Assembly: GCF_011516755.1 (NCBI RefSeq)
Contig: NZ_WOSY01000008.1
Span: 1-64,000 of the forward strand
Length of the DNA stretch: 64,000 nucleotides
DNA from: Acetobacter conturbans
Lineage (GTDB): Bacteria; Pseudomonadota; Alphaproteobacteria; Acetobacterales; Acetobacteraceae
Reading direction: 5' to 3'
The notes below the pieces were generated by a model, which ran no database searches, was not told the DNA's origin, and worked only from the letters and a program-made list of their open reading frames with translations. Positions 26,080-36,007 of the stretch are shown here, piece by piece (within the stretch, counting starts at the first letter, position 1; the number at the start of each line of letters is the position of its first letter). A program made the position numbers and the translations under genes.

Positions 26080-28542
26080 ATGAAGTTCACTTTATCCTGG
26101 CTCCACGACCATCTCGAAACCTCCGCCACGCTGGAGGAAATCTGCGCCGCCCTGAACCGCATCGGCCTTGAGGTCGAAGGCGTCGAACAGCGCGGTGCCG
26201 CCGTCGCGCCGTTCCTGACCGCCCGTATCCTGTCCGCCGTCCAGCATCCGAACGCCGACCGCCTGCGTGTTTGCCGCGTCGATGCCGGTCCGGGTTTCAA
26301 TGATGTGCAGGTGGTCTGCGGCGCACCGAATGCCCGTGAAGGCATCGCCGTCATCTTCGCACCGCCGGGCACCCATGTTCCCGGTCTGGACATCACCATC
26401 AAGGAAGGCAAGATCCGTGGTGAGGCCAGCGGCGGCATGCTCTGCTCGCTCCGTGAGCTCGGGCTCGGCGCGGAATCCGACGGCATCGCCGAACTGCCTG
26501 AGGACACGTTCCCCGGCCAGTCCTATGCCGATTTCGCAGGCCTCGACGACACCATCATCGAAATCGCCATCACCCCGAACCGTGGTGATGCGCTGGCCGT
26601 GCACGGCATTGCCCGCGACCTCGCCGCCGCCGGTCTGGGTAAGCTGAAGCCGTTCCTCGCCGATACGGTGGATGGCACTTTCCCGTCCCCGATCAAATGG
26701 GCGGATACCTACACCGAAGCCTGTCCGTGGGTGCTTGGACGCACCATCCGTGGCGTGAAGAACGGTCCCAGCCCGCAATGGCTGCGTGACAAGCTGGAAG
26801 CCGTCGGCCTGCGCTCCATCTCCACGCTGGTCGATATCACTAACCTGTTCACCATCGACCTCGGACGTCCGCTGCACGTCTTCGATGCCGCTCGTATTAA
26901 GGGCGACACGCTCACTGTCTGCCGGGGTGGCAAGGAGACAATGCGTGCCCTCGATGGCAAGGACTACATCGTCACATCCGAAGATTGCGTGATCGCTGAC
27001 GGTGCGGGCGTGCAGTCCATCGCTGGCATCATGGGCGGCGAGGCAACTGAAGTCACGGACGCCACAACCGACGTGTTCGTCGAATGCGCCTTGTTCGACC
27101 CGATCCGTATCGCTCTGACTGGCCGTCGCCTCGGCATCAATTCCGACGCCCGCTACCGGTTCGAGCGCGGTGTGGATCAGGCCATGCCAGTGACGGCCCT
27201 CGAAGCTGCGACGCGCATGATCATGGATCTGTGCGGCGGCGAGGCAAGCGATGTCGTTTCGGCTGGGACTCAGCCGCACTGGCAGCGTACCGCGAAACTG
27301 CGTTTCAAGCGGGTCGCCTCCTTCGGCGGTCTCAACGTGCCTGCCGAGGACTGTGTGACAATCCTCGGACATCTCGGGTTTGAGACGAAAACGCGTGACG
27401 AGCATAGCGTCACCGTCGACGTTCCGTCTTGGCGTAATGACGTGGCCCAGCCGGTCGTGCTCGATCCGTCGGCGGATCTGTCGGCCGAACGTTGCATGGA
27501 ACTGGAGAACGTCGTCGCTCGTATCGAGCCGGAATGTGATCTGATCGAGGAAATCCTCCGCATCAAAGGACTCAATCAGGTGCCGCCGGTGCCCCTGCCA
27601 GTTCGCTCGGTGGTTCCCGGCGTGGCGCTCACACCGGGGCGCACCCGTCTGGCCCGGGCCCGGCGTGTCCTGACGGCGCGTGGGTTGATGGAGACCGTCG
27701 GCTTCTCTTTCATTGCGTACGATGAGGCGAAGAAATTCGGCGAGGCTCCCGAAACGTTGCGCCTGCTGAACCCCATCGCCGCAGACCTTGACCAGATGCG
27801 TCCCACACCGGTGCCGAATCTGCTGGCAGCGGCCCGCCGTAATGCCGCGCGTGGATGGCCCGATCTGGCTCTGTTCGAAATCGGCGCGGCCTTCACGCCC
27901 GAAGGTCAGACAACAATCGCCGCAGGGTTGCGTGCCGGTCGTACGCCGCGTCAGCCGGGCCTGTCCGCGGCCCCCATGACCTTTGCTGCGGCCAAGGCTG
28001 ACGCGCTGGATGTGCTGACCTCCCTCGGCGTGCCGGTGGAAGCTCTGACTGTGACCGTGGACGCACCGGGCTACTATCATCCGGGCCGGTCCGGGGTACT
28101 GCGACAGGGACCAAAGAACGTGCTCGCCATGTTCGGTGAACTGCATCCCTCCGTCCTGCAGGAAGCTGGTTTCGACGCGCCTGTCGTGGTGTGCGAGGTG
28201 TTTCTCGATCGCATTCCCGAGCCGAAGCGGCGCAAGAAGTCAGCCCCAAAGCTGTCGCCTTTCCAGCCCGTGCGGCGCGATTTCGCATTCCTTGTTGCAC
28301 ATGATGTGCCAGCGGAGGCAGTTCTCCGCGCTGCCCGGGGGGCTGAGCGCAATCTGATCACTGGCGTGTCGCTCTTCGATATCTATGAAGGTGACAAACT
28401 GCCGGAAGGTCAGAAATCGGTTGGCATCGAGATCATCATTCAGCCGAATGATACCAGTCTGACGGATGCGCAACTGGAAACCGTCTCGGATAAGGTCGTT
28501 GCCGCCGTCGCCAAGGCCACCGGCGCTGCTCTGCGATCATGA
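26080..28542 (+). CDS. pheT: Phenylalanine-tRNA ligase beta subunit
   Basis: An 820-aa subunit with the standard domain chain: N-terminal B1, an EMAP/tRNA-binding insertion (about 40-150, HPNADRLRVCRVDAG), B3/B4 editing region (about 210-380, with GRRLGINSDARYRFERGVD), B5 (about 410-490), the catalytic-like core, and a C-terminal FDX-ACB anticodon-binding domain (FQPVRRDFAFLV to the end). It edits mischarged Tyr-tRNA-Phe and binds the tRNA. Full length, no damage. Cotranscribed with pheS. Confidence 0.96.
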   Translation: MKFTLSWLHDHLETSATLEEICAALNRIGLEVEGVEQRGAAVAPFLTARILSAVQHPNADRLRVCRVDAGPGFNDVQVVCGAPNAREGIAVIFAPPGTHVPGLDITIKEGKIRGEASGGMLCSLRELGLGAESDGIAELPEDTFPGQSYADFAGLDDTIIEIAITPNRGDALAVHGIARDLAAAGLGKLKPFLADTVDGTFPSPIKWADTYTEACPWVLGRTIRGVKNGPSPQWLRDKLEAVGLRSISTLVDITNLFTIDLGRPLHVFDAARIKGDTLTVCRGGKETMRALDGKDYIVTSEDCVIADGAGVQSIAGIMGGEATEVTDATTDVFVECALFDPIRIALTGRRLGINSDARYRFERGVDQAMPVTALEAATRMIMDLCGGEASDVVSAGTQPHWQRTAKLRFKRVASFGGLNVPAEDCVTILGHLGFETKTRDEHSVTVDVPSWRNDVAQPVVLDPSADLSAERCMELENVVARIEPECDLIEEILRIKGLNQVPPVPLPVRSVVPGVALTPGRTRLARARRVLTARGLMETVGFSFIAYDEAKKFGEAPETLRLLNPIAADLDQMRPTPVPNLLAAARRNAARGWPDLALFEIGAAFTPEGQTTIAAGLRAGRTPRQPGLSAAPMTFAAAKADALDVLTSLGVPVEALTVTVDAPGYYHPGRSGVLRQGPKNVLAMFGELHPSVLQEAGFDAPVVVCEVFLDRIPEPKRRKKSAPKLSPFQPVRRDFAFLVAHDVPAEAVLRAARGAERNLITGVSLFDIYEGDKLPEGQKSVGIEIIIQPNDTSLTDAQLETVSDKVVAAVAKATGAALRS

Positions 28543-28591
28543 AGAGGAAACTCCACATGACGTGGCACCGCCGCGATGATATGAGCGCATC

Positions 28592-29740
28592 ATGACGTGC
28601 GATCAGCTTCCTTCACCGGCTCTCCTGCCGCCCGGCTTTATTGACCTCCTTCCGGTCGATGCCCAGGCCGAGGCGAATGGCACGCAGGCCCTTCTGTCCG
28701 TCTTCGCAAGCCACGGCTACGAACGGGTCGCGCCCCCGTTGCTGGAGTTCGAGGACACGCTGCTCGGTGGGGCGGGGGCGGCACTGGCCGATCAGGCGTT
28801 CCGTCTGATGGACCCTGATACGCGCCGGATGATGGCCCTGCGTCCGGATATCACGCCGCAAATCGCCCGTATCGCCGCCACCCGTCTGCGCGCCACCTCG
28901 CGCCCGCTGCGTCTGTCCTATGCGGGTCAGACCGTTCTGGTCGGCAATGGCACTGCGGGTCAGAACGAACGCCAGATCGGGCAGGCGGGTATCGAACTGA
29001 TCGGTCCCGATAGCGCCCACGCGGACGCCGAAGTGATCGGCGTCGTCGCCGAGGCACTGGCCCGGGTAGGCATTACCGATCTTTCCTTCGATCTCACCAT
29101 GCCGCCGCTTGTGCCATCCCTTATCGGGCAGGCCGGTCTTCCGCCGACTGCGGCGACGGCGCTCATGCACGCTCTCGACCGCAAGGACGCCGCCGCCGTC
29201 GCCGAGCATGGCGGGTCGATCGCCGACACGCTGATCAAGCTGCTGAGTGCTGCCGGAGAAGCCGATCAGGCGCTGGCCGCCTTGCAGGCAGCCGATCTGC
29301 CAGAGGTAGCGCGGTCTTTCAGCGAGCGTCTCATGCAATCCGCCGCCGCAATCCGCGCCCGCGTTCCGGGCTGTCAGGTCACGATCGATCCCGTCGAATT
29401 TCGGGGCTGGAAATATCATACGGGCGTCTGCGTCTCGGTTTATGCGCTCGGCTCGCAGGAAGAACTGGGGCGTGGCGGTCGCTATCTGTGCAATGACGAT
29501 GAGCCCGCCTGTGGCCTGACCCTGCGGCCCAACGCTGTCTTCCGTGCGGCTCCACGCGGACCACATCCCCCGCGGGTCTATCTGCCGTTCGGCACTGACG
29601 AGGCTGTCGGACGCATTCTCCGCGAGCAGGGGCATGTCACCGTCGCGGGGCTGCAATTCCATGCCAGCGAGGAAGACGAAGCCCGTCGTCTCGCCTGTTC
29701 TTTCCTGAGTCGGAACGGCACACTCGTTCCTGTCACCTGA
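28592..29740 (+). CDS. hisZ: ATP phosphoribosyltransferase regulatory subunit
   Basis: A 382-aa histidyl-tRNA-synthetase paralogue that partners short HisG in the first step of histidine synthesis. It has the class II core ([36 protein letters not shown]) but a divergent C-terminus and only a HisZ-like GGRYL segment, with no anticodon-binding domain, distinguishing it from HisS. It sits 49 bp after pheT and 52 bp before purA; hisG is not in the window. HisZ followed by purA is a common alphaproteobacterial arrangement. Confidence 0.9.
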   Translation: MTCDQLPSPALLPPGFIDLLPVDAQAEANGTQALLSVFASHGYERVAPPLLEFEDTLLGGAGAALADQAFRLMDPDTRRMMALRPDITPQIARIAATRLRATSRPLRLSYAGQTVLVGNGTAGQNERQIGQAGIELIGPDSAHADAEVIGVVAEALARVGITDLSFDLTMPPLVPSLIGQAGLPPTAATALMHALDRKDAAAVAEHGGSIADTLIKLLSAAGEADQALAALQAADLPEVARSFSERLMQSAAAIRARVPGCQVTIDPVEFRGWKYHTGVCVSVYALGSQEELGRGGRYLCNDDEPACGLTLRPNAVFRAAPRGPHPPRVYLPFGTDEAVGRILREQGHVTVAGLQFHASEEDEARRLACSFLSRNGTLVPVT

Positions 29741-29792
29741 TTCCTGCGAGGGCGAAAGCCCTGCTGTTCATCACCATCGGAGAAGCTGCGTC

Positions 29793-31082
29793 ATGTCCAA
29801 TGTCACCGTAATCGGGACCCAGTGGGGCGATGAGGGCAAAGGCAAGATCGTCGACTGGCTGGCCAGCCGCGCCGATGTCGTCGTGCGCTTTCAGGGCGGC
29901 CATAACGCCGGTCACACGCTGGTGGTGGGCGATCAGGTCTACAAGCTGTCCTTGCTCCCGTCCGGCCTCGTGCGGGGCAAGATGGGCGTGATCGGCAACG
30001 GCGTTGTCGTCGATCCTCAGGCGCTTCTGGCCGAGATCGGGCGCGTGGTCGCACAGGGCCTGAACGTCTCGCCAGACACCCTGAAGGTCGCGGAAAACGT
30101 GCCGCTGATCCTGCCGCTGCATGGCGCGCTTGACCGGGCCCGCGAGGCGGCGCGTGGCGACCGCAAGATCGGCACGACCGGTCGCGGCATCGGTCCTGCT
30201 TATGAGGATAAGGTGGCCCGTCGCGCCATCCGCCTGTGCGATCTGGCCGAGCCGGAAACGCTGGACTGGAAGATCGACGAACTGCTCCTCCATCACAACA
30301 CCCTGCTTGCCGGTCTCGGAGCCCAGACCTTCGAAAAGGCCGAGGTGTTGGCCTTCCTGAACGATATCGCTCCGAAAGTTCTGCCTTACATGACGCCCGT
30401 CGCGGATCTGCTTGAGGCCGAGCGGAAGGCAGGCAAGAAGATCCTGTTCGAAGGCGCGCAGGCCGTCATGCTGGATGTCGATCACGGAACCTACCCGTTC
30501 GTGACGAGTTCCAACACGGTCGCCTCGAATGCGGGTACCGGCTCCGGCATGGGTCCCGCTGCCGCAGGCTTCGTTCTGGGTATCGCCAAGGCTTATACAA
30601 CCCGCGTAGGCGAAGGGCCGTTCCCTTCCGAACTGTTCGACGAAACGGGGCGCACTCTTGGCGAACGCGGGCATGAATTCGGCACGGTTACCGGTCGCCC
30701 GCGTCGTTGTGGCTGGTTTGACGCCGTGCTGGTGCGTCATGCTGTGCAGGTTGGCGGCGTCAACGGTCTGGCGCTGACCAAGCTGGATGTGCTCGACGGT
30801 CTGGATGAGTTGCGTGTCTGTGTCGGTTATGAACTGGATGGCGAGATCATCAAACGGTTCCCGGCAGGTCCGGCCGCGCAGACCCGGGTCAAGCCGGTAT
30901 ATGAGACACTGGAAGGCTGGGGCGAGTCCACGAAGGGTGCCCGCAGCTGGGCCGAACTTCCTGCGCAGGCCATCAAATATGTTCGCCGTATCGAGGAACT
31001 CGTTGAAGCGCCCGTCACCCTGCTGTCCACCAGCCCCGAGAGGGATGACACCATTCTGATGCGCGACCCGTTCGACGCCTGA
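29793..31082 (+). CDS. purA: Adenylosuccinate synthetase
   Basis: A 429-aa enzyme converting IMP and aspartate with GTP to adenylosuccinate, the first committed step to AMP. Visible: N-terminal [17 protein letters not shown] (P-loop-like, with catalytic Asp), GGHNAGHT with the catalytic His, [15 protein letters not shown], the GTP-specificity [10 protein letters not shown] and the C-terminal region [15 protein letters not shown]. Length matches the family. ATG at 29793 with GGAGAAG upstream. Confidence 0.97.
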   Translation: MSNVTVIGTQWGDEGKGKIVDWLASRADVVVRFQGGHNAGHTLVVGDQVYKLSLLPSGLVRGKMGVIGNGVVVDPQALLAEIGRVVAQGLNVSPDTLKVAENVPLILPLHGALDRAREAARGDRKIGTTGRGIGPAYEDKVARRAIRLCDLAEPETLDWKIDELLLHHNTLLAGLGAQTFEKAEVLAFLNDIAPKVLPYMTPVADLLEAERKAGKKILFEGAQAVMLDVDHGTYPFVTSSNTVASNAGTGSGMGPAAAGFVLGIAKAYTTRVGEGPFPSELFDETGRTLGERGHEFGTVTGRPRRCGWFDAVLVRHAVQVGGVNGLALTKLDVLDGLDELRVCVGYELDGEIIKRFPAGPAAQTRVKPVYETLEGWGESTKGARSWAELPAQAIKYVRRIEELVEAPVTLLSTSPERDDTILMRDPFDA

Positions 31083-31165
31083 TTCGGTTGATTCTCAAGT
31101 CATAAGCAGTCCGTTAATGGCTGCACGCTATCCTTTGCGCATTCACCAGTGCGTAAAGGACCAGC

Positions 31166-33142
31166 ATGGCCGAAGGGGAAGAGTTCGGGCAGTCTGAAAC
31201 AACGGACAGCCAGGCCATCACGATTGATGGGCGCTACGTCATCAATCTTGCGCAGCGGTTGCCTGATTTCGCAAATGTCCCCGCCTATGGGGCGCGAGAC
31301 AGCATGTCGCCCACCACCGAGATGCTCGCTCTCGCGCCGGAAACTTTCGTGCCCGCGCGAGCGAACGCCGCCAGTTTTATCCAGATCCGTTCGCCGTATC
31401 TGCTGCCTGTCAGAAGCGTCAGCGATGTATCAGGCTCCGTCTGGATTCTGTGTGATTCCCCTCCGGGCATACCGTTGACGGAAACCAGTGGCTGGACCGA
31501 AGCCTCTGTCATCGATCGTGTGATCGTGCCACTTGCCAACGTCCTGCACACCTATCACGAGGCCGGACTGACGCACCGTGCCATCAGGCCGGATAATGTT
31601 TTCGATCCGGGAGGCAAGTCTCCTGCCTGTCTCGGACCAGCTCTTGCTTCGCCTCCGGCATATTATCAGCCCGATCGTTTCGAGCCGCTCACCTCCGCCA
31701 TCTGCCCCCCCGCAGCCCGTGGGAATGGGTCTATCGCGGATGATGTGTTCTCCCTCGGTGCGCTGGCCGTCTGGTTGCTGGGCGGCTGTGAGCCTTATCA
31801 GAAGGAAGCATCGGGTGTTCATCTGGAAGATCGCATCCAGAAGGGAAGTTTTGCCGTTCTGGCATCTCAACTCTCCCTTTCTCCCGATGTCTTGCAGCTT
31901 CTCGCAGCCATGCTGTCTGACAATCCTACCCTGCGCCCCACGCCACGCGATCTGCTCAATGCCGCTGGCCACAAGGGATTTGTGGTCAGGCAGTCGCCCG
32001 TTGCGACGGCCGCTCTCCTGCTCGGTTCGGCCCGCATCCGTACTGGGCGGGCCCTTGCGTGGTATGCCGTCCATCACCGACAGGAATTTGTCGGGCTCTT
32101 CGTCCGTGGCGTGGTTGAGCGATGGCTGTCCTATGAACTGGGACTGACTCAGGCGACTTCTCGTTTGTCGCAACTGCCAAAAGACGCAGCTCTCGGCGAA
32201 TCAGGCAATCCGGCTTCCGCTGCGGTGTTCATGGAAATCATCGCGACGATTGATCCCACCATGCCGCTTTTCTGGAATGGCATGTGGCTCTGGCCGGATG
32301 CGATGGGGCAGATCCTGACGACATATATGTCCGGGAGCAGTGGCTTCCCGACTGATCCGACTCCCATAGCCTTTGATCTGCTGCGTAGTGGAAAAATCGA
32401 AAAATTTGCCCAGATAACGGCAATCCCGGGACAGGCGGCAGCCTGTCGTCTGGCCCAGAAGGCCGTGCATCAGGTCGATGTCAGCAAGCCCACTGATGTG
32501 GTGCGGCTACCCTATATCCTGAATCCCCTACAGGCCTGTCTTTCACCTCGCTGCGTGAGCAGGCGTTTTTCAGTGCCGCTGGCACTTCTGCAATGGCTGA
32601 ACACCAATCCGGAGAGCGCACAGGGGGCGAACGCCACGGCGCTTCTGGATATCCACATGACAAGCTTTCTGGTTATGTCCGCCGTGCGTAATCGACTTAT
32701 CGATCATTTTACTGATCTCATGATTGCCAGAAATACCTGGTTTCTGGACCTGCTTCTTCTCGCAAAATTGCAACATCTTTACATGACGGGGATGCTCGCA
32801 GGGATCGGGCGCAAATTGCTGCCTCACCTCTCGCCGGAACTCAAGAAATGGCGGAGCCGTAGTAGCCGGACGGAGAGGGGGGAACGGCTGGCCACAGCCG
32901 CGACTGTGGGTGATCTCGGTCTGATGTACGAGCTTCTGCATGACGTGCAGGGACTGAAACAGGATCAGCTTGCCTGGAGCGCCGCCCAGCAGCAGACCGC
33001 ACAACTGGAAAATGAACGGACCCAGCTCCAGCATGCCAAGCTGGAGCTGCAACCCGCTGTGCAGAATGAAATGATCAGTCTTGCGACTGCTGTTGGCGTG
33101 GTCTGCGCCATAGGTTCGCTTTGCGCGGAGATGGTATTCTGA
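31166..33142 (+). CDS. Protein-kinase-like protein, probable pseudokinase
   Basis: A 658-aa protein. Residues about 18-275 follow a Ser/Thr kinase fold: LHTYHEAGLTHRAIRPDNVF is the catalytic-loop region, but the HRD Asp is Ala (HRA, residues 137-139); the later Asn144 is kept. The DFG motif is missing and no clear VAIK lysine or glycine loop is seen; the APE-like and SDVWSLG-like regions appear as ADDVFSLGALAVWLLGG. The C-terminal 380 residues are helical, with a coiled-coil-like QQQTAQLENERTQLQHAKLE and a terminal membrane helix (about 638-655). It is translationally coupled to a small membrane protein (TGATG). A scaffold or sensor role is inferred. Confidence 0.7.
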   Translation: MAEGEEFGQSETTDSQAITIDGRYVINLAQRLPDFANVPAYGARDSMSPTTEMLALAPETFVPARANAASFIQIRSPYLLPVRSVSDVSGSVWILCDSPPGIPLTETSGWTEASVIDRVIVPLANVLHTYHEAGLTHRAIRPDNVFDPGGKSPACLGPALASPPAYYQPDRFEPLTSAICPPAARGNGSIADDVFSLGALAVWLLGGCEPYQKEASGVHLEDRIQKGSFAVLASQLSLSPDVLQLLAAMLSDNPTLRPTPRDLLNAAGHKGFVVRQSPVATAALLLGSARIRTGRALAWYAVHHRQEFVGLFVRGVVERWLSYELGLTQATSRLSQLPKDAALGESGNPASAAVFMEIIATIDPTMPLFWNGMWLWPDAMGQILTTYMSGSSGFPTDPTPIAFDLLRSGKIEKFAQITAIPGQAAACRLAQKAVHQVDVSKPTDVVRLPYILNPLQACLSPRCVSRRFSVPLALLQWLNTNPESAQGANATALLDIHMTSFLVMSAVRNRLIDHFTDLMIARNTWFLDLLLLAKLQHLYMTGMLAGIGRKLLPHLSPELKKWRSRSSRTERGERLATAATVGDLGLMYELLHDVQGLKQDQLAWSAAQQQTAQLENERTQLQHAKLELQPAVQNEMISLATAVGVVCAIGSLCAEMVF

Positions 33143-33630
33143 TGGCTGCCACCACTACAAAAACGCAGGGCAAAACGGCGTCACTTTCCCGGTGGATACA
33201 GGGATTGCTGTGTGGAGCGGCACTCGCCTGGATGCCGGGCTATGCGCTGCTCGTGGGCGTCATGATGCTGCCGATGATCGCTGTCTACATGATGGACAGC
33301 CGACGGGGTGAGGCATCAGCAAGAATGATGATGCCCTACACCTTCGCGGCTCTTGTGCATCCGTTCCACCAGTTATGGGGAGCGGATGGCACCATAGATG
33401 CCTCAGTCATGATTCTGATGAACCCCGTAACCTGCATCATTGGATGGTGTGCGGCCGGTGGCGGCTGGTTCGTGCTGGAACTGGCGCTCTTTGGCGTCAA
33501 AGTGCTGCGGCAGTTTCAGGTGAAAAAGCGAAAAAGAGAGATCGAAAAAAGCCTGAAGGCTCTTGCCGAAGAATGGGATGAAAACGCTGTGACTGTCGAC
33601 GAAGCAGCCCCGGTTGCTGCTTCGTCGTAA
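33142..33630 (+). CDS. Small membrane protein coupled to the pseudokinase
   Basis: A 162-aa protein of no recognised family. ATG at 33142 overlaps the upstream TGA. Hydrophobic segments at about residues 18-50 (WIQGLLCGAALAWMPGYALL and on) and 88-118 (VMILMNPVTCIIGWCAAGGG and on) predict three or four membrane passes. The C-terminal tail is a charged helix (VKKRKREIEKSLKALAEEWD). The overlap implies that it works with the pseudokinase, whose own C-terminus is membrane-anchored. Confidence 0.65.
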   Translation: MAATTTKTQGKTASLSRWIQGLLCGAALAWMPGYALLVGVMMLPMIAVYMMDSRRGEASARMMMPYTFAALVHPFHQLWGADGTIDASVMILMNPVTCIIGWCAAGGGWFVLELALFGVKVLRQFQVKKRKREIEKSLKALAEEWDENAVTVDEAAPVAASS

Positions 33631-33641
33631 GACAACTTTTC

Positions 33642-34559
33642 TCAGCGAGTCTGCTGGATCGCTGAGAGCAGCCACGCTCCCCCTGCCGACGGCCGGACGA
33701 ATGTCCAGAGTTCAGTGACCACAACCGGGTCAGCCGAACTACCGCTGACAACACGGCCTGTCATATCGGTGGTCAGGTCGATCAGGCTGTAGCGCATCGC
33801 CACAGTGGCATAATCGTAGCCGCTCTCAGACCATGCTTCCGACAGATCGCCCTGAATGAAGCGTACATCCGAAACCACATTGCGTTCGCCCCGGCTCGCC
33901 AGACCGGCCAGTTCCTGATTGAAGTAGCTGACCATCTCCGGCGTCGCCATGCCTTGCAATGCCGGAATATTCTGTTGGGTCCACGCTGCCTGAACATTCA
34001 GCAGAAGCCGCTGGAATGCCTGATAGTCCTGCGGACTGATTGCGAGAGTGGCCTGACCCCCGCGCGAGACGCCGCCCGTTCCGCCAGCACCGGACGGTGC
34101 AAATATCGATCCGTTTGAACCAGCCCTACGATTGCGGGCAAACAGGCCAAACAGCCAACGCACGACGAAGACGCCAAGAGCGATCTGAATCAGCAGCCCA
34201 AAAAAGCCGAACAGCCCGTGAACTCCACCCATGAACCCATGGCCGGAGAGCAGGCCAAACACGCCCGCACCGAGCATGCCGCCCACAAATCCTGTCAGGA
34301 ATGGATGACGCGACTGTCCCCGCATCATCCCATTATTGTAGGGAGTTGCTCCATAGTTCTGGCCATAACCCGGCGTTTGCTGACGCGGTGCGATGGAGCG
34401 GTCCATAGGAGCGGCACTGTAAGGCGATGTGCGCGTGGGAGCGGGTGCGGACCATGTCCGGCTTCCACGACTTCCCATGGAACCACCTTCGCCCGGCCGA
34501 GCGTTAGCGACACCCGCAGCAGAGGAGAGGGAAAGAGCAACGACCAGCGCGGAGAGCAA
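33642..34559 (-). CDS. Tim44-like-domain protein, exported or membrane-bound
   Basis: About 305 aa. A signal-like hydrophobic N-terminus (LLSALVVALSLSSAAGVANA) precedes a Gly/Pro/Ser-rich linker, a hydrophobic Gly-rich stretch at about 88-140 (FLTGFVGGMLGAGVFGLLSG, then IQIALGVFVVRWLFGLFA), and a Tim44/mS45-like lipid-associated domain at about 175-305 (QDYQAFQRLLLNVQAAWTQQ). The start is uncertain: the TTG at 34559 lacks a nearby ribosome site, whereas CTG at 34586 follows GGAGG by five bases. Function is unknown; related proteins are inner-membrane proteins in alphaproteobacteria. Confidence 0.75.
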   Translation of the reverse strand: MLSALVVALSLSSAAGVANARPGEGGSMGSRGSRTWSAPAPTRTSPYSAAPMDRSIAPRQQTPGYGQNYGATPYNNGMMRGQSRHPFLTGFVGGMLGAGVFGLLSGHGFMGGVHGLFGFFGLLIQIALGVFVVRWLFGLFARNRRAGSNGSIFAPSGAGGTGGVSRGGQATLAISPQDYQAFQRLLLNVQAAWTQQNIPALQGMATPEMVSYFNQELAGLASRGERNVVSDVRFIQGDLSEAWSESGYDYATVAMRYSLIDLTTDMTGRVVSGSSADPVVVTELWTFVRPSAGGAWLLSAIQQTR

Positions 34560-34663
34560 AACGGGACGACGTTTCAGGACGGGCAGGGGAGCCTCCAGAA
34601 TTCAGTGGGCAACGCACAAAACCCGGAAGAGGCTTCGTGTAAACGACAGGCTACGACATTTTC

Positions 34664-36007
34664 TCAGTTTCCAGCGATACTCATTCCATCAATGCGAATT
34701 GTGGGTGAGTCGGAACCGAACCGGAATGTCAGGTCACTGGCCACCTGTAGCCGACCGAACATGTCCAGAAGATTGCCGGCAACTGTGAACTCGGCAATCG
34801 GTTCGGCAAGCTGGCCGTTACGGATCATGAAACCGGAGGCTCCACGGCTGTAATCACCCGTGATGCCGTTGACCGCCGATCCCATCATTTCCGTCAGGTA
34901 AACACCTTCGGCAATGTCGGCGATCAGTGCTTCCGGCGAAATATCGCCCGCCGCGAAATACAGGTTCGAAGCGCCGGGCGAGGGCGGGGAGGATGTGCCC
35001 CGGCTGGCACGCCCGTTTGTCGTCAGGCCAAGCTGTCGGGCACTCCGGCAGTCCAGAAGCCAGTCCTGCAACACGCCGTCCGCCACCAGTTCCAGCGGCT
35101 GACCCGCGATGCCTTCACCGTCGAACGGCTTTGAGCGCAGTCCCCGAACGCGACGCGGATCGTCGATCACACGGATGCCAGATGGAAACACTCGCTGGCC
35201 CATCTTCTCTTTCAGGAAAGACGTGCCACGAGCGATGGCGATGCCATTGATCGCACCGCTCAGGTGACCGAGCAGCCCGTTGGCCACGCGCGGTGCATAG
35301 ACTGCGGGCATCACGCCCGTTCGTGGCTGAGTTGGCTTCAGGCGTGCGACAGCGTTACGCCCCGCCTGAGCGCCAATGACCGCGCCATCTTCAAGGTCAG
35401 ACAGATGGACGGTGGAATGAAAATCCCAGTCCCTCTGCATACCCGTGCCTTCACCGGCCAGAGCGCTCATGGAAACCGAATGGCGCGTGCGGGCGTAATA
35501 GCCCGCCACGCCAGCGGAACTCGCCAGTGCCACGCTGCTGCGTCCCCATGTGGCGCTGGCCCCAGCGGAGTTACTCACTCCCTGAATCGCGCGGGCGGCG
35601 TCCTCCGTCCTGCGGGCACGGTCCAGCAACTGAGCCGCATCGGGTTCAGCCGTATCCACCAGATCAAGCTGATTGTCGGTCAGCCGCCCGATAAGCGGAA
35701 CGGCTTCCGGCAATCCTGCATTGGCATCTGCCGGAAGAACCTGCGCCATAGCCAGAGCCTGCTCGACCAGTGCGTCGAAACGGGCCGTATCGAGTGTCGA
35801 GGTCGAAACGATCGCTGACTGTTTGCCGATGAAAACGCGCAGACCCAGATCCGTCGTTTCCGAACGTTCCAGCTCTTCCGTCACGCCATTACGCACGCTG
35901 ACGCCGAGCGACGTGCTGCCGACACACACGACGTCCGCCGCGTCCGCGCCCTTGAGTCTTGCGCGTTCGGCCAGTTCGCAGGCCAGATCGAGAGAGGGGA
36001 ATGTCAT
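34664..36007 (-). CDS. pmbA: PmbA/TldD-family metalloprotease subunit
   Basis: A 447-aa protein of the TldD/PmbA (TldE) family, which with TldD forms a protease that processes peptides such as microcins and, in other hosts, pyrroloquinoline-like substrates. Visible: N-terminal SLGVSVRNGVTEELERSETT, and C-terminal SNLYFAAGDISPEALIADIA leading to GVYLTEMMGSAVNGITGDYS and GFMIRNGQLAEPIAEFTVAG. Lack of the TldD zinc HExxxH motif fits the PmbA half. It overlaps the M16 peptidase gene by 4 bp, so both are cotranscribed. Confidence 0.9.
   Translation of the reverse strand: MTFPSLDLACELAERARLKGADAADVVCVGSTSLGVSVRNGVTEELERSETTDLGLRVFIGKQSAIVSTSTLDTARFDALVEQALAMAQVLPADANAGLPEAVPLIGRLTDNQLDLVDTAEPDAAQLLDRARRTEDAARAIQGVSNSAGASATWGRSSVALASSAGVAGYYARTRHSVSMSALAGEGTGMQRDWDFHSTVHLSDLEDGAVIGAQAGRNAVARLKPTQPRTGVMPAVYAPRVANGLLGHLSGAINGIAIARGTSFLKEKMGQRVFPSGIRVIDDPRRVRGLRSKPFDGEGIAGQPLELVADGVLQDWLLDCRSARQLGLTTNGRASRGTSSPPSPGASNLYFAAGDISPEALIADIAEGVYLTEMMGSAVNGITGDYSRGASGFMIRNGQLAEPIAEFTVAGNLLDMFGRLQVASDLTFRFGSDSPTIRIDGMSIAGN

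Noticed and set aside
26092-28146. 684-codon open frame antisense to pheT
   Set aside because: GC-rich codon-position effect; pheT is full length with all domains, and the antisense product resembles nothing.
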